64,000 bases of DNA. Source: Pseudomonadota bacterium (lineage in GTDB: Bacteria; Pseudomonadota; Gammaproteobacteria; Burkholderiales; Thiobacillaceae). The stretch's first letter is position 1, and each line of letters opens with the position of its first letter. The notes below the pieces were generated by a model. That model had not been told where the DNA came from. It did not search any database and saw only the letters and a list, made by a program, of their open reading frames with translations. The stretch lies in the NCBI GenBank assembly GCA_021820845.1, contig JAKADC010000005.1, positions 1-64,000 of the forward strand, given 5' to 3'. Both the position numbers and the translations under genes were made by a program. Shown here piece by piece: positions 19,862-27,972 of the stretch.

Positions 19862-20260
19862 TCACTTGGCCTTCGGACGCTGCTCGAACATCTTGGCGAT
19901 GCCCGGATCGCGCGAGGCGCCGGCGGCGTCCATGCGCCGGAGATATTCGTCCCACAGCGCGGCCTGGTTGACGCCCAGATCGTGAAGGTATTCCCACGAA
20001 TAGATGCCGGTGTCGTGGCCGTCGGAAAAGAAGAAGTTGATGCCGTACAGCCCGACCGGCTCGGCGGCATTGATCATCACCTCGCGCTTGCCGACCTGCA
20101 GCACTTCCTGGCCGGGACCGTGGCCGCGCACTTCGGCGGACGGCGAATAGACGCGCAGGAACTCGAACGGCATCTCGAAGCGCGCGCCGTCGGAAAAGGC
20201 GATTTCAAGCTTGCGCGAAGCCTGGTGCAGTTTGATGTCGGTGGGGGTGGGAATGGCCAT
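19862..20260 (-). CDS. DUF971 family protein
   Basis: A 132-residue protein of the DUF971 / gamma-butyrobetaine-hydroxylase-like N-terminal family. Typical strings are TDIKLHQASRKLEIAFSDGARFEMPFEFLRV and FFFSDGHDTGIYSWEYLHDLG; the family is linked in the literature to Fe-S or iron handling, but a firm role is lacking. It is first in a five-gene operon with the CCAEP radical SAM gene 10 nt downstream. In other betaproteobacteria this gene is often next to ubiE; that partner is absent here. The start was taken at the ATG matching the family N-terminus. Confidence 0.88.
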   Translation of the reverse strand: MAIPTPTDIKLHQASRKLEIAFSDGARFEMPFEFLRVYSPSAEVRGHGPGQEVLQVGKREVMINAAEPVGLYGINFFFSDGHDTGIYSWEYLHDLGVNQAALWDEYLRRMDAAGASRDPGIAKMFEQRPKAK

Positions 20261-20360
20261 GATTGCAAACTCGAATGAACTTCACCCCAAGTGTAAACCC
20301 GCGACGCAGAGATTAAACCCTGGCGGAACAAGGGGCTGAAGCCGATGGTGAGCGGAAAAC

Positions 20361-20437
20361 TGGCGCGCCCGGCGCGATTCGAACGCACGACCCCTGCCTT
20401 CGGAGGGCAGTACTCTATCCAGCTGAGCTACGGGCGC
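20361..20437 (-). tRNA. tRNA-Arg, anticodon CCG
   Basis: A complete cloverleaf is readable on the minus strand. The acceptor stem is GCGCCCG/CGGGCGC, the D-arm region is AGCTCAGCTGGATAGAGT, and the anticodon stem CTGCC/GGCAG has loop CTCCGAA giving anticodon CCG (reads CGG, Arg). The T-arm has TTCGAAT, the discriminator base is G, and the CCA end is encoded at 20363-20361. The length is 77 nt including CCA. Confidence 0.96.
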
Positions 20438-20449
20438 TAGGAGCCGCGA

Positions 20450-20478
20450 AGCATAGCGGGTTTGCGGCGCGGCGTCCA
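20450..20478 (-). promoter_or_regulatory. Predicted sigma70 promoter of tRNA-Arg
   Basis: On the minus strand TGGACG (20478-20473) and TATGCT (20455-20450) are spaced by 17 nt, and the expected start is a few bases upstream of the tRNA 5' end at 20437. This is a moderate match to the -35/-10 consensus. Confidence 0.5.
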
Positions 20479-20497
20479 TCCGCCCTCGCGGCCGCAC

Positions 20498-20527
20498 TTT
20501 ACCTGCCAGAGCGGCTTTCCTTATAAT
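20498..20527 (+). promoter_or_regulatory. Predicted sigma70 promoter of the cytochrome c5 gene
   Basis: A perfect TATAAT at 20522-20527 lies 18 nt after TTTACC (20498-20503). The expected transcription start near 20534 leaves a leader of about 30 nt before the cytochrome ATG at 20563, with AAGGA at 20551. Confidence 0.65.
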
Positions 20528-20562
20528 CCCGGCTTTCGATGCCACCCCCCAAGGATAATTTC

Positions 20563-21405
20563 ATGGCCGATTCGCACGCCAAGATGACCCAAGCCACCCC
20601 GCAGGAGATCATCATTTCCGTTCTTGCCGGACTGTTCGCCCCCCTGGTGGCGATCATTCTGATCATCATGCTGATCATCAGCATTCAGGACAAGCACAAG
20701 CCCGACACCAGCAGCGAGGCGGCGCAAAAAGCCACGCTCGAACGCATCAAGCCGGTCGCCACGCTCGACGCGCTCGACGCCAACGCGCCCAAGGTCGAGA
20801 AATCCGGCCAGCAGGTCTTCGAGGCGGTCTGCACGACGTGTCATACGCCGGGTGCGCTGGGCGCGCCGAAATTCGGCAACAAGAGCGACTGGGGTCCGCG
20901 CATCGGCCAGGGCTACGAGACGCTGGTCAAGCATGCCCTGGAAGGCATCCGCCAGATGCCTCCGCGCGGCGGCGCCAGCGATCTGTCTGACGTCGAAGTG
21001 GAGCGCGCCGTCGCCTACATGGCCGACGCCGCAGGCGCCAAGTTCAAGGCGCCCGAAGCCGCTGCGCCGGCTGCTGCAGCAGCAGCGCCCGCCGCGGGTG
21101 CGGCTGCTGGCGCCGAAGCTGGCGCAAGCGCCGGCGCCGCGCCCAAAGCCGACCCCGCCAAGGGCAAGGCCGTCTTCGAAGGCACCTGCGTCGCCTGCCA
21201 CGGCACCGGCGTCGCCGGCGCGCCGAAGGTGGGCGACAAGGCAGCCTGGGGTCCGCGCGTGAGCCAGGGCTACGCGACGCTGTACGACCACGCGCTGCAC
21301 GGCATCCGCGCCATGCCTGCGAAGGGCGGCAACGCCTCCCTGTCCGAAGCCGACATCGCGAACGCGGTCGGCTACCTGATGACCCAGGGCGGCGGGAAAC
21401 TGTAA
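20563..21405 (+). CDS. Membrane-anchored dihaem cytochrome c5
   Basis: A 280-residue periplasm-facing electron carrier held by one N-terminal membrane segment (about residues 15-42, rich in Ile and Leu). Two cytochrome c5-type domains follow, each with a CxxCH haem motif (CTTCH at 90-94 and CVACH at 209-213) and the conserved stretch WGPRI/VxQGY. They are joined by an Ala/Pro/Gly-rich linker of about 40 residues (163-198). Such tandem c5 proteins feed terminal oxidases or nitrite reductases in Neisseriales and Thiobacillus-like bacteria. The second ATG (20563) is preferred over 20539 because of the AAGGA spacing and family start. Confidence 0.92.
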   Translation: MADSHAKMTQATPQEIIISVLAGLFAPLVAIILIIMLIISIQDKHKPDTSSEAAQKATLERIKPVATLDALDANAPKVEKSGQQVFEAVCTTCHTPGALGAPKFGNKSDWGPRIGQGYETLVKHALEGIRQMPPRGGASDLSDVEVERAVAYMADAAGAKFKAPEAAAPAAAAAAPAAGAAAGAEAGASAGAAPKADPAKGKAVFEGTCVACHGTGVAGAPKVGDKAAWGPRVSQGYATLYDHALHGIRAMPAKGGNASLSEADIANAVGYLMTQGGGKL

Positions 21406-21455
21406 CGCCCCCGCGCGCCCCGGCTTCCCGCCGGGACGCGCATCGAAATCTACGC

Positions 21456-21493
21456 AGGCCGGCAGCCACGGTGTGGTTGCCGGCCTCGTTTTT
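21456..21493 (+). terminator. Strong intrinsic terminator after the cytochrome c5 gene
   Basis: A 14-bp stem (21456-21469 with 21473-21486, one G-T mismatch, 3-nt loop) is followed by CG and five T (21489-21493). It closes the monocistronic cytochrome transcript about 50 nt after its stop. Confidence 0.9.
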
Positions 21494-21610
21494 GGCCCTC
21501 TCCCCCTGAAACAGGCAACGCTGCCGCTGGCTCGACCAGCCGGCCACGACGCGCATTTTCCGTTCGCGCCCCCCGCCGTCCCCTTCAAATTGTCTTCACC
21601 GCGGCGACCC

Positions 21611-22885
21611 TCAAGGATGCGCGTGCGTGCTGTCCTCCATGCCGGCATCGAGCGGCCATAGCTGGTGCGAATCCAGCTTCAGGCGCGCCTCCGCCGATAG
21701 CGCATCGACCTGCGCCTGCTGCGCCATCAGCTGGCCTTCGAGCGCCAGCCGGCGATTGACCAGCACCTGATCCAGGCTGCCCTCGCCCAGGCTGTAGGCG
21801 CGCGCCGCCAGCCGCGCGCCTTCGGCAAGCGCCTGCGCCGCACGGTCGGCCTGCTGCCAGTTCGCCGCCTGCGCGACGGCCGCTTCGAAATTCGCGCGCG
21901 CCTCCTCGCGTATCCGCTGTTCCAGGCGGACCGCGGCATCCTGCGCGGTGGCGCTGAGCTGCTCGGCGGCCTGCTGGTCGGTGCGTCGCGCCGATCCCGG
22001 CAGTGTCAGTCCGACGCTCACGCCCACGAGATGTTCGTTGCCGCCCATTTCGTTCTTGTAGAACACGCCGACGTTGGGGTCGACGCTGCGGCGGCTGGCG
22101 AATTGCCGCGCTTCGGCCTGCAGCATCTCGGCCTTGCGGCGCGCGCGCATCAGTTCGTGGTCGTGCGCCAGCACCGCGTCGACATAGGCGTCGGCGGTCC
22201 CCGGCGGCAACGCCGGCGGCGGCAGCGTGTCGTCCGCCGCCACCGGCAGACCGGGGTACTGCGCGACGAGGCGGCTGCGCGCCCGCTGCTCGCGCGCGGC
22301 CGCCTGCTGCTGCTGCAGGCGTGCCTGCGCCAGCGCAGCCTCGGCGTTGACGCGCTCGGACCGCGGCGCCTCGCCCAGGTGAATGCGCGCATTCACCGCG
22401 GCGAGCTGCTGATCGGCGATCGCCACTTGCGCCAGCCACACCTTCGCCTGGCCGGCCTCGCTCAGCCAGTCGAACCACAGCGCGAGCAGCTGCCGCCCGC
22501 TTTCGTGCATCGCTTCGCCAAGGCTCGCGCCGGCGTGGGCGGTCAGCGCATCGGCCAGGGCGCGGTCGGCATTGGCGCGCCCGGGCAGTCGCAGCGGCCG
22601 CGACACCGCCACGCCCCATTCGGTGAAGCGATCCTGCGGCGCATCGATGCGGCGCTGCAGAACGTCGGTTCCCACCGTCCACTCCTCGCGCCCGCGCTTC
22701 AGGCTCTCGCTTTTCAGCGATTGCGCGGCGAGTTCGCCCCGCGCCTGCGCCACCGTCGGCGAGGCCAGCAGGGCGGCTTCGGCAGCCGCGGGATCGGGCA
22801 GGTAGCCGGCGCGCGCCGCCGTCGAAAAAACCGGCGCGGCAAACGCCAGCGCGAGCGCCCAGGTCAGTCTATGCACGGCGTTCAT
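21611..22885 (-). CDS. czcC: Outer-membrane channel of heavy-metal RND efflux system (CzcC/CusC-like)
   Basis: A 424-residue TolC-type outer membrane factor. A signal peptide ends near AARAG (residue 27). The body is mostly long helices, with the two repeated halves expected for this family (repeated ARxxLxxLW and LALEGQLMAQQAQVDAL stretches). It partners with the periplasmic adaptor and RND pump encoded just upstream. Its ATG overlaps the pump stop by 4 nt. It is the last gene of a czcB-czcA-czcC operon on the minus strand. Gene order B-A-C differs from the usual C-B-A order. Confidence 0.88.
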   Translation of the reverse strand: MNAVHRLTWALALAFAAPVFSTAARAGYLPDPAAAEAALLASPTVAQARGELAAQSLKSESLKRGREEWTVGTDVLQRRIDAPQDRFTEWGVAVSRPLRLPGRANADRALADALTAHAGASLGEAMHESGRQLLALWFDWLSEAGQAKVWLAQVAIADQQLAAVNARIHLGEAPRSERVNAEAALAQARLQQQQAAAREQRARSRLVAQYPGLPVAADDTLPPPALPPGTADAYVDAVLAHDHELMRARRKAEMLQAEARQFASRRSVDPNVGVFYKNEMGGNEHLVGVSVGLTLPGSARRTDQQAAEQLSATAQDAAVRLEQRIREEARANFEAAVAQAANWQQADRAAQALAEGARLAARAYSLGEGSLDQVLVNRRLALEGQLMAQQAQVDALSAEARLKLDSHQLWPLDAGMEDSTHAHP

Positions 22886-25800
22886 GCGCGCCTTCCTTTC
22901 AGTATGAATTGGCGGTACAGCAGCGGCAGCATCACCAGCGTCAGCAGCGTGGCGCTGACCAGGCCGCCGATGACGACGATGGCGAGCGGCCGCTGGATTT
23001 CGGAACCCGGCCCGCTGGCGAACAGCAGCGGAACGAGGCCGAAGGCGGCGATGCTGGCGGTCATCATCACCGGGCGCAGACGCCTCAACGCGCCGTCGCG
23101 CACCACGGCGTCGCCGTCCAGGCCCCGCGCGCGCAACTGGTTGAAGTGGCTGACCAGCACGACGCCGTTCAGCACCGCGATGCCGAGCAGCGCGATGAAG
23201 CCGACCGATGCCGGCACCGACAGGTACTCGCCCGACGCGGCCAGCGCGAAGATGCCGCCGATCAGCGCGAGCGGCACGTTCATCATCACGAGAAGCGCCT
23301 GGCGCGCGTCGCCGAAGGTGACGTAGAGCAGAAAGCCGATCAGCAAGAGCGCCACCGGCACCACGATCATCAGGCGCTTCGCCGCCCGCTGCTGGTTCTC
23401 GAACTGCCCGCCCCAGGTGATGCTGTAGCCCGGCGGCAGCTTGACCTGCGAAGCGACGGCGGCTTTGGCGTCGTCGACGAAGCCGACCAGGTCGCGCCCC
23501 ACGACATTGCTCTGCACGACGGTGAAGCGCGCGGCGTTTTCGCGCTTCACCGCGACGGGGCCGGTGGTCCGCTTGAGGTGCGCCACCTGGTCGAGGCTGA
23601 TCTCGCGTCCGTCCGCGAGCGTGAGGCGCAGCGCCTGCAATGCGTCGGGCGATGCGCGCAGATCGGCCGGGCCGCGCAGTTGCAGCGGAATGCGCCGCCC
23701 CTGCTGCTGGATCGTGCCGATGACCTCGCCCTCGAGCTGCGTGCGCAGCAGCAGGGCGACTTCGTCGCCGCTGAGTCCGAAGCGCGCCGCCGCGTTGCGG
23801 TCGATCTCCGCCTGCAGATACTGCACGCCCGCGTTCTGCTGCGTATAGACGTCCGACGCGCCGGGGATTTTTCCGATCACGCCGAAAATCTGCCCGGTCA
23901 ACCGGTTGAGCGTGGCGAGATCGGGGCCGAAGATCTTGATCGCGATGTCGCCGCGCGAACCGGTGAGCATTTCCGAAACGCGCATGTCGATCGGCTGCGT
24001 GAAGGTGTAGGCGATGCCGGGGAAGCCGTCGACCACCTTGCGGATTTCATCGATCAGCCATTCCTTGTCCGGCCGGCGCCACTCGGCCATCGGCTTCAGC
24101 ACCAGGAACGAATCGGTGTCGTTGAGCCCCATCGGGTCGAGGCCGAGTTCGTCGGCACCGGCGCGCGCGACGATGCGGCGGATCTCGGGCACGTTCTTCA
24201 GGAGCGCCTGCTGCACGCGCGAATCCTGCGCGACCGCTTCTTCCAGGCTGATCGACGGCAGCTTCTCCAGTTGCACCAGGATGTCGCCCTCGTCCATCGT
24301 CGGCATGAAGGTCTTGCCGATCATCGGATAGACGCCGACCGCCGCCAGCATCAGCAGCGCTGCCGCCGCATATACGACCTTCGGCCGCGCCAGCGCCCGG
24401 TCGAGCAGCGGCGTGTAGATGGCCTGCGCCTTGCGCAGCAGCCACGGATCGCTGTGCGCCGCCTTTTTCAAGAGCAGCGATGCGGCCACCGGAATCACGG
24501 TGAGCGCCAGCAGCAGCGACGCCGCCAGAGCGAACACGATGGTCAGCGCGACCGGCGAGAACAGCTTGCCCTCCAGCCCTTGCAGCGTCAGCAGCGGCAG
24601 AAAGACGATGGCAATGATGGCGATGCCCGAGGTCACCGGATTGGCGACTTCCTGCGTCGCCCACAGCACGCGCTGCAGCGGCGTTTCGCTGACGTTCTCG
24701 GGATCGTGCGCGAGATGCGCGACGACGTTCTCCACCACCACCACCGCGGCGTCGACCAGGAGGCCGATCGCGATGGCCAGCCCCCCCAGGCTCATCAGGT
24801 TGGCCGACAGGCCGAACTGGCGCATCAAAACGAAGGTCGCCAGCACCGACAGCGGCAGGATCAGCGCGACCACGATGGCCGCGCGCAGATTGCCGAGGAA
24901 CAGCAGGAGCAGGATCACGACCAGCACGGCAGCTTCGAGCAGCGCGCGGCTCACGGTGCCGACGGCGCGGTCGACGAGCTGCGCGCGATCGTAGAACGTC
25001 GAGATCGTCACGCCTTTCGGCAATGTCGCCTGGATCTCGGCAAGCTTGGCCTTGACGTTCTTGATGAGCTCGCCGGCGTTGACGCCTTTCAGGCCGATGA
25101 CCAGGCCCTCCACCGCCTCGCCGCGGCCGTTCTCGGTCACGGCGCCGTAACGGGTCATCTCGCCGAGCTCGACGTGGGCGACGTCGCCGACGGTGACGAC
25201 GACGCCGCCGACCGCCTTGATGCCGATATGGCGCAGGTCGTCCAGCGAGGCGATGCCGCCGTTGACGCGCACGACCCAGGTTTCCTCGCCCTCGTTGACG
25301 CGCCCGGCGCCGTCGTTGCGGGTGTTGGTTTCCAGCGCGTTGCGCAATTCGTCGTAGGTGACGCCGCGCGCGGCGAGCGCCGCCGGGTCGGGGCTCACGG
25401 CGAAGGTGACGACGCGTCCGCCGAGCGAGTTGACGTCGGCCACGCCCGGGATGGCCCGCAGTTGCGGGCGCACCGTCCAGTCGAGCAGGGTGCGTTTTTC
25501 AGCCAGCGAGAGCGGCCCCTCGATGGTGAACATGAAGAGTTCGGACAGCGGCGTGGAAATCGGCGCGAGGCCGCCCGACACGTCGGCGGGCAGGTCGCCC
25601 TTCACGTTGGCGAAGCGCTCCGCCACCTGCTGGCGCGCCCAGTAGATGTCGGTGCCCTCGGCGAAATCGACGGTGATGTCGACCAGCGCATTCTTCGACT
25701 GGCTGCGCAGGACGACCTGGTGCGGAATGCCCAGCAGCTCGGTTTCGACCGGCTGCGCGATGCGCGCCTCCACCTCTTCCGGCGTCATGCCCGGCGCCTT

Positions 25801-25953
25801 CAGGATCAGCTTGACCTGCGTGGTCGAGACGTCGGGAAAGGCGTCGATGGGAATCTGCTGGTACGCGCGCACGCCGAGGCCCGCCAGGACCAGCGCGAGC
25901 GCGAGCACGAACCAGCGTCGCGCCAGCGCGGTTTCGATCAGGATGTTCAGCAT
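22882..25953 (-). CDS. czcA: Heavy-metal efflux RND pump (CzcA/CusA family)
   Basis: A 1023-residue proton-driven inner-membrane exporter with twelve membrane segments and two large periplasmic loops. The N-terminus MLNILIETALARRWFVLALALVLAGLGVRAYQQIPIDAFPDVSTTQVKL is typical of the HME-RND branch. The proton-relay motif in TM4 is GGLAIAIGLLVDAAVVVVEN, closer to the VDAA form of CusA-like pumps than to the DFG...DG form of CzcA. The periplasmic part contains methionines in MRVSEMLTG and DPMGL, which might bind metal. The cation is not decidable from sequence: Cu/Ag or divalent metal are both open. It starts 3 nt after the czcB stop. Confidence 0.92.
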   Translation of the reverse strand: MLNILIETALARRWFVLALALVLAGLGVRAYQQIPIDAFPDVSTTQVKLILKAPGMTPEEVEARIAQPVETELLGIPHQVVLRSQSKNALVDITVDFAEGTDIYWARQQVAERFANVKGDLPADVSGGLAPISTPLSELFMFTIEGPLSLAEKRTLLDWTVRPQLRAIPGVADVNSLGGRVVTFAVSPDPAALAARGVTYDELRNALETNTRNDGAGRVNEGEETWVVRVNGGIASLDDLRHIGIKAVGGVVVTVGDVAHVELGEMTRYGAVTENGRGEAVEGLVIGLKGVNAGELIKNVKAKLAEIQATLPKGVTISTFYDRAQLVDRAVGTVSRALLEAAVLVVILLLLFLGNLRAAIVVALILPLSVLATFVLMRQFGLSANLMSLGGLAIAIGLLVDAAVVVVENVVAHLAHDPENVSETPLQRVLWATQEVANPVTSGIAIIAIVFLPLLTLQGLEGKLFSPVALTIVFALAASLLLALTVIPVAASLLLKKAAHSDPWLLRKAQAIYTPLLDRALARPKVVYAAAALLMLAAVGVYPMIGKTFMPTMDEGDILVQLEKLPSISLEEAVAQDSRVQQALLKNVPEIRRIVARAGADELGLDPMGLNDTDSFLVLKPMAEWRRPDKEWLIDEIRKVVDGFPGIAYTFTQPIDMRVSEMLTGSRGDIAIKIFGPDLATLNRLTGQIFGVIGKIPGASDVYTQQNAGVQYLQAEIDRNAAARFGLSGDEVALLLRTQLEGEVIGTIQQQGRRIPLQLRGPADLRASPDALQALRLTLADGREISLDQVAHLKRTTGPVAVKRENAARFTVVQSNVVGRDLVGFVDDAKAAVASQVKLPPGYSITWGGQFENQQRAAKRLMIVVPVALLLIGFLLYVTFGDARQALLVMMNVPLALIGGIFALAASGEYLSVPASVGFIALLGIAVLNGVVLVSHFNQLRARGLDGDAVVRDGALRRLRPVMMTASIAAFGLVPLLFASGPGSEIQRPLAIVVIGGLVSATLLTLVMLPLLYRQFILKGRRA

Positions 25954-25956
25954 GAA

Positions 25957-27018
25957 TTACTCTCCCAGCCACTGCGCCTTGAGCGCCGCCACGCCCCTGG
26001 CGGCGACGCGGCTGCCCGGGGCGAGGCCGGCGACCTCGGCCTGGCTGGCGTTGCGGCGGATCAGCCGCACCGGCGTCGGCACGAAGCCGCGGGCGGTTTC
26101 GACGAATACGTAGGGCGCGCTGCCTTTCCACGCGAGGGCGGCGGCGGGAACGACCAGGTTCTGCATCGACTGCGCATCCTGAGCGGCGCGTGCGGCGCCG
26201 ATGGCGACCTGCACCGACTGGCCAGGACGCAGGCGCCGCTGCGGATCGACGAGACTGGCACGCACCAGCACGCTTTGCGAGGCGCTGAGCTGCGGCAGCA
26301 GCGCGGTGACGCTGCCGCTCGCGTCGCTGTCCGCCACGGTCACGGTCACGGGCTGGCCGACCGCCACCTGGCGTGCCTGCTCGGTCGACAGCGGGATCTC
26401 CAGCGCCAGCTTCGAGAGGTCGGCGAGCTTCACGAGCGCGGTGCCGGCATCCACGCGCTGGCCCGGCTCGGCGACGCTTTCCGTCACTACACCGGCGATC
26501 GGCGCGGTCAGCGTGATCGCGCTGCCGGTGACCTTGCCCGTCCCCATCAAGGCCAGCGCGCTCTGCGCCGCGACGAGACCGGCGTGCGCCGACTGGGCTT
26601 CGGATCGGGTGGCGCGCAGGCGCGATTCGGCGATCAGGCCTTCGCTGAACAGCTTCTCGTCGCGGGCGGCGTTGGCGGCCGCGAGCTGCGATCGCAGCCG
26701 TGCCTGCGTCAACGCATTCTGCGCCTCGGCGAGGCCGGGCATCGACAGGGTCACGAGCGGGGCACCGCGCTTGACCGTGTCGCCCGGCTGCACGTGCAGC
26801 CGGGTCACGAGGCCTGCGCCGGCCGCGGCCGCGACACGTACGCTGGCCGGCGGCAGCGTCACGCGCGCCGTATAGGTCAGCGCCGGACTGGTCGTCCGCG
26901 CGGCGGCCACCGTGGCGATGCCCAGATTCTTCTTCTGGGCAGCGGTCACGGGCAGGACATCGGCTGCGAAAGCGGGGGCGGCGCAAAACAGCGCCAATAC
27001 GAGCATGCGAGCGATCAC
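25957..27018 (-). CDS. czcB: RND efflux periplasmic adaptor (CzcB/CusB-like)
   Basis: A 353-residue membrane-fusion protein linking the pump to the outer-membrane channel. A signal peptide (MIARMLVLALFCAAPAFAA) is followed by a barrel-sandwich/lipoyl half (GLVTRLHVQPGDTVKRGAPLVTL), a helical hairpin (about 95-150), the returning lipoyl half (TLTAPIAGVVTESVAEPGQRVDAGTALVKLADLSKLALEI) and a beta-barrel. A GTG start at 27018 is chosen: GGAG lies 7 nt upstream and the signal sequence follows; a second ATG at 27006 is possible. It is the first gene of the efflux operon and faces the regulatory region with QseB/PmrA-type boxes. Confidence 0.9.
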   Translation of the reverse strand: MIARMLVLALFCAAPAFAADVLPVTAAQKKNLGIATVAAARTTSPALTYTARVTLPPASVRVAAAAGAGLVTRLHVQPGDTVKRGAPLVTLSMPGLAEAQNALTQARLRSQLAAANAARDEKLFSEGLIAESRLRATRSEAQSAHAGLVAAQSALALMGTGKVTGSAITLTAPIAGVVTESVAEPGQRVDAGTALVKLADLSKLALEIPLSTEQARQVAVGQPVTVTVADSDASGSVTALLPQLSASQSVLVRASLVDPQRRLRPGQSVQVAIGAARAAQDAQSMQNLVVPAAALAWKGSAPYVFVETARGFVPTPVRLIRRNASQAEVAGLAPGSRVAARGVAALKAQWLGE

Positions 27019-27207
27019 GCTTGATCTCCAGGGCAAAAAGACAAGGGGCGGACGGACGGCGGCTGCGCCAATGGAACGATCAGCCGGCGCTTGCGGCAGT
27101 CGGTCCGGTTCCGGCGGCATGATAAGCCACCTGGCGAACGCGCCGGGAAGCCGGTCCATTGGCGCCGACCTGTTCGCCAGAGCCGACGCGCATCCTGCCG
27201 GCCGATC

Positions 27208-27224
27208 CTTAAGCGTGCCTTAAG
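27208..27224. promoter_or_regulatory. QseB/PmrA-type response-regulator box 1
   Basis: The sequence is CTTAAG, five bases, CTTAAG: an exact match to the PmrA consensus YTTAAK-N5-YTTAAK and to the QseB form CTTAA-N6-CTTAA. Because CTTAAG is its own reverse complement, the site can serve either direction. The matching QseB-like regulator is encoded at 28940-29608. Confidence 0.7.
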
Positions 27225-27273
27225 CCGCGCCGCAGACGCTGCCTGCCGGGCGCGGCACGCGACGTTCACCCGC

Positions 27274-27290
27274 TTAAGGTTTCCCTAAGC
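27274..27290 (+). promoter_or_regulatory. QseB/PmrA-type response-regulator box 2
   Basis: The sequence is CTTAAG, five bases, CCTAAG: one mismatch to the QseB/PmrA consensus. It lies 66 bp from box 1 and 47 bp before the cytochrome b561 ATG, a suitable place for activation or autoregulation of the operon that includes the two-component genes. Confidence 0.6.
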
Positions 27291-27336
27291 TGGGGCGCGC
27301 ACAGTCCGCCTCACAACCCGCGTTCAGGAGACTGCC

Positions 27337-27972
27337 ATGCGCCATCCAACCCTGTCACATTCGTCCACGCCGCGACGCGTGTTCGACCCCCTGCTGCGGC
27401 TGTCGCACTGGGTCGTCGCGCTGTCGATCGTGGCCCTCATCGCCACCAGCCAGCTGGCCGACTCGTTCGAGCACGGCCCGTACGAGCAATTCGTGTGGAA
27501 CCTGCACATCGTCATCGGCTACACGCTGACGGCGGGCCTGTTGACGCGCCTGCTGTGGGGCGTGGCGGGCCCGGCCAGCGCGCGCTGGCGCGACCTGTGG
27601 CATCCGGCGGTCTGGAAGGACAGCCTGAGGAAAATGCGCCTGCCCGCGGCGCACCGCCCCGGACACGACCCGATCGCCAGCCTGGCCTACCTGTTTGCCT
27701 ACGGCGTGATGGCGCTGATGGTCGTCACCGGCCTCGGGCTCGCCGCGAGCGAGTTCCAGACCGGCCCGCTCGCCGGCTGGCTGGGCGGGATGCCCTGGCT
27801 GGAGGACGTTCTGGAAGGACCGCACGAGTTCGGCTTCGGCCTCATGCTCGGTTTCGTCGGCCTGCACCTGGCGGCGCTGGTATTCCACCAGTGGCGCGGC
27901 GAGCGGGTGGCGCAGAGCATGGTGACCGGCAAGCAATATTTCAACGTGGAAAGAGAGGTGCAGCATGATTAA
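27337..27972 (+). CDS. Cytochrome b561 (SHP-operon type)
   Basis: A 211-residue inner-membrane di-haem b-type cytochrome with about four membrane helices. Candidate haem-ligating histidines sit in RLSHWVVA near 24, NLHIVIGY near 57, GPHEFGFGL near 165 and GLHLAALVFHQW near 178-184. It probably passes quinol electrons to the periplasmic c-type cytochromes encoded next to it. The ATG at 27337 has AGGAG and is the first gene of the operon; its stop overlaps the SHP start by 8 nt. As I recall, b561 genes of this type are linked with SHP and dihaem cytochrome genes in Rhodobacter, Shewanella and other proteobacteria. Confidence 0.88.
   Translation: MRHPTLSHSSTPRRVFDPLLRLSHWVVALSIVALIATSQLADSFEHGPYEQFVWNLHIVIGYTLTAGLLTRLLWGVAGPASARWRDLWHPAVWKDSLRKMRLPAAHRPGHDPIASLAYLFAYGVMALMVVTGLGLAASEFQTGPLAGWLGGMPWLEDVLEGPHEFGFGLMLGFVGLHLAALVFHQWRGERVAQSMVTGKQYFNVEREVQHD

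Larger units (their letters stand above)
27019..27336. other. 318-bp divergent intergenic region
   Basis: It separates the efflux operon (leftward) from the cytochrome b561/SHP operon (rightward). It contains two QseB/PmrA-type boxes (described separately) in its right-hand part and ribosome binding sites at both ends. No convincing ORF, RNA gene or -10 hexamer was found in the remainder. Confidence 0.8.

Noticed and set aside
20539-20562. Earlier ATG for the cytochrome c5 gene
   Set aside because: It would put the AAGGA site inside the coding region; the ATG at 20563 has correct spacing and the family N-terminus.
22909-27024. 1371-codon open frame on the plus strand opposite the efflux genes
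   Set aside because: It is antisense to three well-recognised genes; its composition (His/Gln/Arg/Asp-rich, no domain) is what GC-rich coding DNA gives in the complementary frame.
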